Assembly (NCBI GenBank): GCA_040756995.1
Contig: JBFLYK010000053.1
Location: 1 to 43,869 of the forward strand
Length of the DNA stretch: 43,869 bases
Source: BP-133 sp040756995
Lineage (GTDB): Bacteria > Actinomycetota > Acidimicrobiia > IMCC26256 > BP-133
Reading direction: 5' to 3'
Below the pieces are notes generated by a model. It had not been told where the DNA came from and did no database searches. It saw nothing but the letters and a program-made list of their open reading frames with translations. Below, piece by piece: positions 8,367 to 15,423 of this stretch. Both the position numbers and the translations under genes were made by a program. Position 1 is the stretch's first letter, and every line of letters starts with the position of its first letter.

Positions 8367-8840
8367 ATGGAACTCGAGGTCCAACGGCACGAGCGCATCA
8401 TGGCCCCGCTCCCCCTCGTCTGGGAGGAGATCGACTCCCTGGACCAGATCCTGGCCAAGTCACCCCACGTCTGCGAGTACGAGGTCGTGCCCGGGGGACA
8501 GAAGGCTCGAGGCAAGACCAGGCTTGCCTGGGGACCGGTGAAGTGGACCGTCGACCTGGAGGTCACCATCGTCGAGATCCAGCCGCGCCAGCGCCTCACC
8601 TTCGCCATCGCGGCACCGGCCCTCGAGGTGTACTCCGAGGCGACCATCGAACTGGCATCGATCGGCGCCGACGAGACCAGGCTCGACTACCGCGGGCATC
8701 TCGACGTCCGCCACCGGATGGCCCGTCACATGCGGGGGTTGTTCAACGAGATCGCCGAAGACCAGGCTCACAGCCTGGTCCACCGGGTCAAGGCAAGGGC
8801 CGAACAACGCCGGCTGGCGCAGGAACGGCTGCTCAAGTGA
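8367..8840 (+). CDS. SRPBCC (START-like) family protein
   Basis: 157-aa protein of the SRPBCC/polyketide cyclase-like superfamily, which has a deep hydrophobic ligand cavity. The start 'MELEVQRHERIMAPLPLVWE' is the usual first strand and helix. 'VTIVEIQPRQRLTFAI' and 'YSEATIELASIGADETRL' are the central strands, and the C-terminal helix follows ('MRGLFNEIAEDQAHSLVHRV'). GGAG precedes the ATG at 8367. It lies 9 bp after phaR on the same strand. A lipid or acyl ligand related to PHA metabolism is plausible but not shown. Confidence 0.75.
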   Translation: MELEVQRHERIMAPLPLVWEEIDSLDQILAKSPHVCEYEVVPGGQKARGKTRLAWGPVKWTVDLEVTIVEIQPRQRLTFAIAAPALEVYSEATIELASIGADETRLDYRGHLDVRHRMARHMRGLFNEIAEDQAHSLVHRVKARAEQRRLAQERLLK

Positions 8841-9142
8841 CCGACCCCGATGTCACCAACGGCACCTACGGCATCGACCGGGAAATCCTCGTGTGGTCGC
8901 TCGACGCCGCCGGCCTGCGAGTGGCCATCGCGGCCCGTCCCGGTGAACTCGGCAACGTCGGCGGAGTGGAACCCGGCAGATGGCGAGCGACCCCTCACGG
9001 TCAGTTCTACCTGTTCCCCGCCCCGCTCACCCCGATGGCTCAGCCATCGGGGTGCGATTTGGCGTCGCCGTCGTGGACCTCGTGGAGCAGAAGAGCCGCG
9101 TTCGTGGCCGAACACACATCGCCGAGGGAGGCAGCGAAATAG
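8837..9142 (+). CDS. Hypothetical protein, 101 aa
   Basis: Begins with GTG inside the stop of the SRPBCC gene (GTGA overlap at 8837-8840), the type of coupling seen elsewhere in this window. The first 50 residues ('GIDREILVWSLDAAGLRVAI') have ordinary coding composition. The C-terminal half, which contains the perfect inverted repeat at 9028-9054, looks degenerate. No family recognised. It may be a truncated gene. Confidence 0.35.
   Translation: MTDPDVTNGTYGIDREILVWSLDAAGLRVAIAARPGELGNVGGVEPGRWRATPHGQFYLFPAPLTPMAQPSGCDLASPSWTSWSRRAAFVAEHTSPREAAK
9028..9054. repeat. Perfect 13-bp inverted repeat
   Basis: CACCCCGATGGCT, one unpaired base, then its exact reverse complement. The DNA would form a very stable hairpin with almost no loop, or be a near-continuous 27-bp palindrome. 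No T-run follows, so it is not a classical terminator. It lies 208 bp before the TOTE gene start. Confidence 0.7.
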
Positions 9143-9261
9143 GGCTTCGTGCGACACACCCGCGCCAGAAGTTGGCCACTGAGGATGGCGGAGCCACGTG
9201 ATGATCTGCCGCCGGCCGGAAGAGCCGGGCAAATCGCCACAGGCACTGGTTGGGAGGGGGC

Positions 9262-9663
9262 ATGATCGTGGGCATCGCTGATCCGCCGACTCCTGCCGAA
9301 GTGCTGACCGAGCTGGAGGCGCTGCGCGCCGAGAATGCCCGGCTCCGAGGCCTGCTCGGCCTCGATGAGCGAGCCGACGATGTCGCCGCGCCGGGATGGT
9401 CACCGACCCTGTTCACTTCGCCGGCCGCCGACGAGGTGAAACCGGTCGTGGACCGGTCGTCCCCGCGGGCGGCGAAGGTGGCCCTGTTTCGCGCCTTGTT
9501 CGCGGGCCGGGACGACGTGTACGCGCTGCGCTGGGAGAACCGGCGGACGGGGAAGGCCGGGTGGGGCCCGGCCGTGCGGGGCGGGTGGGCCAATGCCCGC
9601 CGTCCCGACCGGGAGTACCTGCCGTTCACTGATGAGGTGCAACTTATGAAGACATCTCCATAA
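9262..9663 (+). pseudogene. TOTE-type primase-helicase gene, 5' part, interrupted by RIT element
   Basis: First 126 codons (9262-9639) of a TOTE conflict-system protein. The ATG at 9262 has GGGAGGGGG just upstream. A short coiled coil ('LTELEALRAENARLRGLLG', about residues 14-32) leads into the family's segment 'KVALFRALFAGRDDVYALRW', then 'GWGPAV' and 'YLPFTDEV', which normally runs directly into the primase catalytic core. After codon GTG at 9637-9639 the sequence belongs to the inserted element, and the frame ends in nine foreign codons and a TAA at 9661-9663. The missing remainder lies at 12992-15034 in the same frame. Confidence 0.8.
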
Positions 9664-9664
9664 G
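9643..9664. other. Putative recombinase core site at the left end of the RIT element
   Basis: CTTATG-N10-CATAAG, a short dyad that lies between the host gene and the left terminal repeat and has no counterpart at the right end. Opposed boxes around a short spacer are the layout of a tyrosine-recombinase crossover site. The same TTATG/CATAA box recurs at 9669, 9686, 9747, 12908, 12968 and 12985. Function as a core or coupling site is inference. Confidence 0.5.
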
Positions 9665-9667
9665 CTG

Positions 9668-9715
9668 CATTATGAGGAGCCCCGGATTATGTGGTCCCGG
9701 GGCGTGGAACCGTTG
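9668..9715 (+). repeat. RIT left terminal inverted repeat
   Basis: Starts CATTATGAGGAGCCCCGG and matches the reverse complement of 12944-12991 in 45 of 48 positions. The three differences lie in the inner half, at 9695, 9696 and 9708. It contains two ATTATG boxes. Confidence 0.9.
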
Positions 9716-9751
9716 TGGGTGAACGGGCGCGTCTGTCGTTGGGCTGCATAA

Positions 9752-10741
9752 TCAGAGGCTCTCGAGGAAGGCGAGGAGCTGGTCGGGTGGCCGGTAGCGG
9801 CCAGGCTTGATGCCGACCGGCGTGGTGCGGTCGAGGGCCCGTTGTTTGATGGTCAGGTCGGCGTGCACGTAGATCTGGGTCGTCTCAACGCTTTCATGAC
9901 CGAGCCAGAGGGCGATCACAGCGGTGTCGACGCCGGCGTGGAGCAGGCGCATCGCGGCGGTGTGGCGGAGAATGTGGGGCGAGACGGTCTTGGTCGCCAG
10001 GGATGGGCAGCGGCGGGCGGCAGCGCTGACATGCCTGGAGACGAGGAGCGTCACGCCGTAGCGGCTCAGGGCCTGCCCCTGACGGGTCGGAAACAGCGGC
10101 GCAGTTGGCGGTCGGGCCTGTTCCTCCAGCCAGGCCCGGAGCACATCGCCTGTCGTTGACGTGAGGGGCGTGGCCCGCTCCTTGCGGCCTTTCCCGACGC
10201 AGCGAACGTGGGCGGCGGCGCCGAGCACGACATCGGCCCTGGTCAGCCCGGTGAGTTCGGAGACGCGCAGCCCGGTCTGGACGGCGAGCAGGAGCAGGGC
10301 ATGGTCCCGACGACCAAGCCAGGACCGCCGGTCGGGAGCGGCCAGGAGGGCGTCGACCTCGTCGTCGGTCAGGAAGGTCACGATCTGGCGGTCGAAGCGC
10401 TTGGGCGGGATGGCCAACACCCGGCCGATCAGCGCGGCGTGTTCAGGGTGGCGCAAGGCGGCGAACTTGAACAGCGAGTGGATGGCTGACAGGCGGGCGT
10501 TGCGGGTGCGCACGCTGTTGCGACGCTCCCGTTCGAGATGATCGAGGAACCGGCCAATGAGAGGAGCATCGAGATCAGCGAACGACAGGGCCGACGGAGC
10601 CCGGCGGGTTTCCCGTTCGGCGAACCGCAGCAGCAGGCAGAGGGTGTCGCGGTAGGCGGCGATGGTGTGCGGGCTGGCGCGGCGCTGGCCGATCAGCCGC
10701 TCGGTGAAAAACGCCTCGAGCGTCGGCGCCAGCAGGCTCAT
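9752..10741 (-). CDS. ritC: Tyrosine recombinase, third gene of the RIT trio
   Basis: Site-specific recombinase/integrase of 329 aa. It has an N-terminal SAM-like core-binding domain (about residues 5-100) and a C-terminal catalytic domain. The catalytic residues can be read: Arg in 'QTGLRVSELTGL', Lys in 'VGKGRKERATPL', 'HILRHT' (H-x-x-R), 'LGHESVETTQIYVH' with the second His and the nucleophilic Tyr. The start overlaps the stop of the middle recombinase gene by 4 nt (ATGA at 10738-10741). Its stop codon lies within a GCATAATCA box close to the left repeat. It acts with the other two to move the element, as expected for RIT elements. Confidence 0.85.
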   Translation of the reverse strand: MSLLAPTLEAFFTERLIGQRRASPHTIAAYRDTLCLLLRFAERETRRAPSALSFADLDAPLIGRFLDHLERERRNSVRTRNARLSAIHSLFKFAALRHPEHAALIGRVLAIPPKRFDRQIVTFLTDDEVDALLAAPDRRSWLGRRDHALLLLAVQTGLRVSELTGLTRADVVLGAAAHVRCVGKGRKERATPLTSTTGDVLRAWLEEQARPPTAPLFPTRQGQALSRYGVTLLVSRHVSAAARRCPSLATKTVSPHILRHTAAMRLLHAGVDTAVIALWLGHESVETTQIYVHADLTIKQRALDRTTPVGIKPGRYRPPDQLLAFLESL

Positions 10742-11661
10742 GGCCGAGACTGCTGCTGCTCGAGCCGCTGAGCGGCCAGGGACATCAGTTCAGGGACGGC
10801 AGACAGATACCAGTAAGTGGCACCCGGGTTGACGTGGCCCAGGTAGGTCGACAGCAAGGCCAAGCGGTGCTGAACGTCGTGGCCGTCGCGGTAAGCCTCG
10901 AGGAGCGTCCGGACGGCGAAGCTGTGCCTCAGATCATGAATCCGGGGCCGACAAGGACCCGACCCCGGGGCCAGTTCCGCCCGGGTCCGGAGCTGTCGAA
11001 AGGTGGCATGGACGTTGCAGTAGAGAAGCCGGGTGCCAGCCGGCGAAATGAACAGCGCCGGAGACGTGGCGGGCGGCTGGTGGCGATCCCGTTGGCGCCG
11101 GTAGCGATCGATGGCCGCGACCGCGGTGCGGTGCAGCGGGAGTTCCCGGGTCTTGCCGAACTTGCCGAAGCGGACAGTGAGGAGTCCGCCGCCGGGGTCG
11201 AAATCGTCACGGTCGAGTCGGATGGCTTCCCCGACCCGGATCCCGGTGCAGGCCAGGAGCCCGATCAGCGTCTGATAGGTCGCCACCCGCAACGGCGACG
11301 GGAACATGGCCGCCGCCGCCATCAGTGCGGTCACCTCGTCATCGGAGTAGATGTAGGGCTGAGCCCGGCAGGGGCGCCAGGGCAGCAGGTCGGGAGGCGG
11401 CACCTCGGCGGCGGGATCAACAGTGTGGAGATAGGCGGCGAAGACTCGGACCACCGAGAGGCGATGGGCCCACCAATTGGCGTTCCCGTCGCTGGGCAGG
11501 CAGGCCCAGGCCAGGGCGCGCTCGATGGTGACGGTCTCCGCTCCGACCCCTTCCAGGTAGCTGATGAACTGGCCAAGCAGCTTCTCGGGTCGTTCCAGCC
11601 GATAGCCCAACGCCCGCCGCAGCGTGAGGTAGTCGGCGAGCGACTGCCGGAGCCGGCTCAC
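10738..11661 (-). CDS. ritB: Tyrosine recombinase, second gene of the RIT trio
   Basis: 307-aa tyrosine recombinase. Catalytic signature: Arg in 'CTGIRVGEAIRL', Lys in 'FGKFGKTRELPL', 'HDLRHSF', and 'YLGHVNPGATYWYL' with His and Tyr. The N-terminal core-binding domain ('LADYLTLRRALGYRLERPEK') is of the integrase type. It starts with GTG overlapping the stop of the first recombinase gene by 4 nt (GTGA at 11658-11661) and ends with an ATGA overlap with the third. All three are probably made from one transcript with coupled translation. All four signature regions are present, so it looks active. Confidence 0.85.
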   Translation of the reverse strand: MSRLRQSLADYLTLRRALGYRLERPEKLLGQFISYLEGVGAETVTIERALAWACLPSDGNANWWAHRLSVVRVFAAYLHTVDPAAEVPPPDLLPWRPCRAQPYIYSDDEVTALMAAAAMFPSPLRVATYQTLIGLLACTGIRVGEAIRLDRDDFDPGGGLLTVRFGKFGKTRELPLHRTAVAAIDRYRRQRDRHQPPATSPALFISPAGTRLLYCNVHATFRQLRTRAELAPGSGPCRPRIHDLRHSFAVRTLLEAYRDGHDVQHRLALLSTYLGHVNPGATYWYLSAVPELMSLAAQRLEQQQSRP

Positions 11662-12857
11662 GCTCCGCTCCCCGGCCAGGGGCGGGCCACCAGACGAAGT
11701 CCCGTCCGATCGACCTTGGCGTAGATAGCCGTGGTCAGCAAGAGACGGTGCCGCAAGACCTGGCCGACCTCGGGCAGCGAAACGCCAGCTCGGACCATGT
11801 GGGTGGCGGCCGTGTGGCGAAGCTGGTGAGCACCGAGGCGACCCAGACCGGCCCGTTCCCCGGCGCTGCGCACTGCAAACGTCACCGCCGGCGATGTCAA
11901 GGCACGATGGGGAGCGTGGAGCCGAACGAAGACAGTGCGGCCCTCGGCGGTGGCAGGCCGGCCCCGACGCAGGTAGCCCGCCAGCGCCTCACCGACATCG
12001 GCCGGGAGAGGGAGCCGCTCGACCCGCGGGCCCTTGCCCCGGATGAGGATCTCGCCGGCCCGCCAGTCGATGTCATCGAGAGTCAGGGCGGTGACTTCAC
12101 CGGCTCGCAGTCCCAGCCGGACGAGCAGCATCGTCATGGCGTAATCACGCCGGCCGCTGCGGGTCCGACGGTCGAAGGCCGCCAGGAGCCGGCGGACTTC
12201 GCTCCGTGACAATGAGCGCGGCAGACCGGCCAGCTTCCAGCCCGCGACCGATGGCACGGCCTCGGCCAGCGGCCCCGGGATCAACCCCTCGAAATGCAAG
12301 AACCGAAGCAGGGAACGCAACGCGGAGACCACCAGCTTGGCCGAACCGGTCGACCGGCCCGGACAGGCCACCAGAACGAACTTGGTCACGTCCGCAGCGG
12401 CCAAACCGACGAGGTCGAGGGTGGCGCCCATCTCGCGGCCCACGACGAACGGGCGGACCGCATCCACGTAGCCCCGAGCCGTGGCCACGCCGAGACCCCG
12501 CTCGCTGACCAGATACTCCCGATAGCGAGCCAGGAGCGCCTCCGCCGGTCCGAGCACCGGCGCGGAAGGCAGCGGCGCCAAACCCAAATCACCGAGGAAA
12601 CCCAGCAGCGGCTTCAGCGCTTTCGCCGATCGGAGATAGCGCCGGCCCCCCGCCCGCCGCGCGATCAAGAACCGCTCCGACACGACGTCGGTCAAGTCGC
12701 CGACAACCAACCCCTCGGCAGCCAGCCAGCGGCTCAGATCAGCGACCAGCCGCAGCTGCTGGGCCACCGACGACGCCCTGTAGCCCTGCCGGGCGAGCTC
12801 AGCCGCGAAGGCCTGAGCGTGCCCCTCCAACGGGCCCTGCACCGACACCTTCATCAT
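11658..12857 (-). CDS. ritA: Tyrosine recombinase, first gene of the RIT trio
   Basis: Largest of the three recombinases (399 aa). It has an N-terminal helical extension (about residues 1-100), then a core-binding domain around 'LARYREYLVSERGLGVATAR' and a catalytic domain with Arg in 'RLGLRAGEVTAL', Lys in 'IRGKGPRVERLPL', 'HQLRHTAATHM', and 'LRHRLLLTTAIYAKV' holding the second His and the Tyr. Two ATGs are adjacent at the start; GGAGAGAGGGG lies immediately upstream, so 12857 or 12854 are both possible. It is the promoter-proximal gene of the trio; the promoter must lie in the 86 bp between it and the right inverted repeat, or inside that repeat. Confidence 0.85.
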   Translation of the reverse strand: MMKVSVQGPLEGHAQAFAAELARQGYRASSVAQQLRLVADLSRWLAAEGLVVGDLTDVVSERFLIARRAGGRRYLRSAKALKPLLGFLGDLGLAPLPSAPVLGPAEALLARYREYLVSERGLGVATARGYVDAVRPFVVGREMGATLDLVGLAAADVTKFVLVACPGRSTGSAKLVVSALRSLLRFLHFEGLIPGPLAEAVPSVAGWKLAGLPRSLSRSEVRRLLAAFDRRTRSGRRDYAMTMLLVRLGLRAGEVTALTLDDIDWRAGEILIRGKGPRVERLPLPADVGEALAGYLRRGRPATAEGRTVFVRLHAPHRALTSPAVTFAVRSAGERAGLGRLGAHQLRHTAATHMVRAGVSLPEVGQVLRHRLLLTTAIYAKVDRTGLRLVARPWPGSGA

Positions 12858-12943
12858 CGCCCCTCTCTCCCATCAACGGAAAGAGAAGCGTCGACCGAAC
12901 CACCGAATTATGCGGAGCGCACGACGGCGAGACCCTCCTCCAG

Positions 12944-12991
12944 CAACGGTCCCACGCCCCGGCTCCACATAATCCGGGGCTCCTCATAATG
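12944..12991 (-). repeat. RIT right terminal inverted repeat
   Basis: Reverse complement starts CATTATGAGGAGCCCCGG and matches the left repeat at 45 of 48 positions. Its last three bases (with the neighbouring A) supply the ATG at 12989-12991 that opens the downstream half of the TOTE gene. Unlike the left end, it abuts the host gene directly. Confidence 0.9.
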
Positions 12992-15034
12992 GCCGAGGCA
13001 CATCTCGCCGGCGAGATCCACGCCGGCCTCTATCCCCTGCTTCCCGGGGACGGCTGTCGGCTCCTGGTGTGCGATTTCGACGGCCCGGGATGGGTGCTTG
13101 ACGCGTTGGCTTATCTCGACGCTGCCCGGGCGGCCGGGGTCCCGGGGGCGCTGGAACGCTCACGGTCGGGCGACGGCAGCCATGTGTGGGTGTTCTTCAC
13201 CGGGCTGGTTCCCGCCGCGTCGGCGAGGCGGATCGGTGTGCATCTCCTGCGGGAGGCGATGACTGTCCGGGCGGAGCTGGACCTGGTCAGCTACGACCGG
13301 TTGTTCCCCACGCAGGACTTCATGCCGAAAGGCTCGTTCGGCAACCTGATCGCGCTACCGCTGCAGGGCGCGTGCCGCAAGCGGGGCACGACCGTGTTCC
13401 TCGACCCGGCGACCCTCGAGCCCTACGAGGACCAGTGGTCGTTCCTCGCCTCGCTCGACCGTCTCGGGCCCGACGCGGTCGCCGCCATGGCCGAGGCCTT
13501 CGGTGAGCTGGCCACGGGCCCGGACGCCGCGACCTACCGGAAGACCCGGATCTCGGCCGCCGGGCCGCAACCTCCGCCGGAGATCGCCGCCCGAACGGGA
13601 GCGATGCTGCAAATTGACCGGATCGGGGTCCCCCCGGCACTCCTCGCCGCGCTCAAGCACGCCGCGTCGCTCCACAATCCGGAGTTCTACGAGAAAGAGC
13701 GGATGCGGTTCTCGACATGGGACACGCCCCGGTTCATTCGCTGCTACCGGGAGACCCTCGACCGGGTGCTCCTCCCCCGGGGCCTGCGGGACAAGGCCGC
13801 AGCCATCGTCGCCGAAGCCGGAAGCACGCTGTGTGTCGCCGAAACCGTCGCCAGCCCCGACCCGATCGATGTCACCCTCCGGGCGGTCCTGACCGCCGAA
13901 CAGGCCACGGCCACGGATGCCCTCGCCGCCCATGACCTGGGGATGCTCGTGGCCGAGCCAGGCTCCGGCAAGACCGTGGTGGGCTGCGCCCTCATCGCCC
14001 GCCATGCCACGCCAACCCTGGTCCTCGTGGACCGCAAGCCGCTGGTCGAGCAGTGGCGAGACCGGCTGGTCACCCATCTCGGTCTCACCTCCCGGCAGGT
14101 CGGCCAGCTGGGCGGCGGGCGGAACCGGACCACCGGCATCGTCGACGTGGCCATGGTGCAGAGCCTCGCCCGCCGGGACGACATCGGCGAGATCACCTCG
14201 GGCTACGGGCTCGTCATCGTCGATGAATGCCACCACGTCCCGGCCGTGACCTTCGAGCGGGCGGTTCGGGAGATCCCGGTGCGGCGCTGGCTCGGGCTGA
14301 CCGCCACCCCCTACCGGCGTGACGGCCTCCAGGCGCTCATGGCCATGCACTGCGGGCCGATCCGCCATCGGATGGCACCCCGACCGGGAAGCGCCCTGCG
14401 CGTCCTCGACCTCGTCGTCCATGACACCGCTCACCGACCGGCCCATGACGGCGACCACATCCAAACCGTCTACCGGGGTCTCGTCGAAGACACCGCCCGC
14501 ACCCGGGCGATCTGCGACGACATCGCCGCCGCCGTCGAGGCCGGCCGGAACTGCCTGGTCCTGACCCGCTGGACCGAACACCTCGACATCATCACCGAGC
14601 AGCTCACCGGCCGCGGCCTCGAACCGCTCGTCCTCCACGGCAAGATGGGCAAGAAAGCACGAACCGCCGTCACCCGCCAGCTCGCCGAACCCCGACCGGA
14701 CGGTGGCCTTCTCCTGCTGGCCACCGCCAGCCTCATCGGCGAGGGCTTCGACTGCCCGCCGCTCGACACCCTCTTCCTGGCCTTCCCCATCAAGTTCAAA
14801 GGCAACGTCGTCCAGTACGTCGGCCGCGTTCTCCGCCCCACCGACACCAAGACCCGCGTCGAGGTCCACGACTACGTCGACCGCCTCGCCCCGGTGCTCG
14901 CCCGCCAGCACGACGAACGCCGCGCCGCTTATGCCACGCTCGGCTTCGACGTCCCCCGCAACCCACCACACCGCGCCCGAACGGGCCGAACCCGACCCGG
15001 CACGCTCAAGGAAGCCGACAGCTCGGGCGGGTGA
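12989..15034 (+). CDS. TOTE-type primase-helicase, catalytic part (3' part of interrupted gene)
   Basis: Carries the archaeo-eukaryotic primase core and a superfamily 2 helicase. Primase: 'LLVCDFDG' (metal-binding Asp pair), 'RSGDGSHVWVFF' (the S-x-H motif), then 'YDRLFPTQDFMPKGSFGNLI'. Helicase: Walker A 'AEPGSGKTVVG' at 13961-13975, DEAH-type box 'VDECHH' at 14222, 'LGLTATPYRRDG', 'LLATASLIGEGFDCP' and 'YVGRVLRPT'. All motifs appear intact. Joined to the 5' part it would give 806 aa. As it stands, the ATG comes from the end of the inserted element and no ribosome site is obvious, so expression of this 681-aa piece is uncertain. TOTE proteins are proposed conflict/defence effectors; a role here is inference. 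Confidence 0.85.
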   Translation: MAEAHLAGEIHAGLYPLLPGDGCRLLVCDFDGPGWVLDALAYLDAARAAGVPGALERSRSGDGSHVWVFFTGLVPAASARRIGVHLLREAMTVRAELDLVSYDRLFPTQDFMPKGSFGNLIALPLQGACRKRGTTVFLDPATLEPYEDQWSFLASLDRLGPDAVAAMAEAFGELATGPDAATYRKTRISAAGPQPPPEIAARTGAMLQIDRIGVPPALLAALKHAASLHNPEFYEKERMRFSTWDTPRFIRCYRETLDRVLLPRGLRDKAAAIVAEAGSTLCVAETVASPDPIDVTLRAVLTAEQATATDALAAHDLGMLVAEPGSGKTVVGCALIARHATPTLVLVDRKPLVEQWRDRLVTHLGLTSRQVGQLGGGRNRTTGIVDVAMVQSLARRDDIGEITSGYGLVIVDECHHVPAVTFERAVREIPVRRWLGLTATPYRRDGLQALMAMHCGPIRHRMAPRPGSALRVLDLVVHDTAHRPAHDGDHIQTVYRGLVEDTARTRAICDDIAAAVEAGRNCLVLTRWTEHLDIITEQLTGRGLEPLVLHGKMGKKARTAVTRQLAEPRPDGGLLLLATASLIGEGFDCPPLDTLFLAFPIKFKGNVVQYVGRVLRPTDTKTRVEVHDYVDRLAPVLARQHDERRAAYATLGFDVPRNPPHRARTGRTRPGTLKEADSSGG

Positions 15035-15423
15035 TCCGATCGATGAACCGCCGACCGGGACACGGCCCAACGCATCCCGGCGTACCCAGGGCACACCCGC
15101 ACTTCGAGTCGGCGACACCGGCGGCGAGGCTCCTCGAAGACATGGCCAGCCGTGCACTCAACTCTGGCGGCGAAGACCTGTCCTGGCGAGGGAAAGGCGC
15201 TCGCAACGATTCAGTGATGACCCCCGTTCAGGCCGCGGAGGGGCCGCGAGAGTCCGCGACACGGCGCGTCGCTCCGCCTCATGACGCGTCTGTCTTTTCG
15301 CCGTGTCAGAGACCATTGCACTCCGAACCGGCCCGTCGCTGAACCCCGGTTTCCGTACTGTTGGCGCTTTGCACGTGAGCTTGGGTTTGACGGTCTCGTG
15401 ACATCAAGACAAAGAATCCTGCC
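15035..15423. other. Intergenic region between the TOTE and Lrp genes
   Basis: About 390 bases without a convincing gene. It contains the nested inverted repeat at 15258-15307 and, nearer the Lrp gene, a lower-GC stretch (about 15340-15420) that probably holds that gene's promoter. Confidence 0.5.
15258..15307. repeat. Nested inverted repeat
   Basis: Outer arms GACACGGCG (15258-15266) and CGCCGTGTC (15299-15307). Inside them, GCGCGTC and GACGCGTC form a second pair. The RNA could fold into a long, interrupted hairpin, and TTTT lies just before the 3' arm. It may be a transcription-termination structure after the TOTE gene, or an operator. Confidence 0.5.

Larger units (their letters stand above)
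9640..12991. mobile_element. RIT (recombinase-in-trio) element, 3352 bp, inserted in a TOTE gene
   Basis: Three overlapping tyrosine recombinase genes on the minus strand are flanked by near-identical 48-bp inverted repeats (9668-9715 and 12944-12991). Three adjacent, overlapping tyrosine recombinases define RIT elements. Both ends can be placed because the host gene continues exactly: codon GTG at 9637-9639 joins codon GCC at 12992 to read F-T-D-E-V-A-E-A-H-L-A-G. The two bases TG are present at both junctions, so the boundary is ambiguous by 2 bp. No longer target duplication is seen. The left end carries 28 extra bases outside the inverted repeat (9640-9667). The element encodes no cargo. 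Confidence 0.9.

Noticed and set aside
9640..12991. Alternative idea: an integron or a phage integrase cluster
   Set aside because: No attC sites, cargo or phage genes. Three overlapping recombinases with terminal inverted repeats fit a RIT element better.
13355..15157. A 600-codon minus frame opposite the TOTE helicase
   Set aside because: Antisense shadow rich in Gly/Asp/Val; the + strand carries all helicase motifs.
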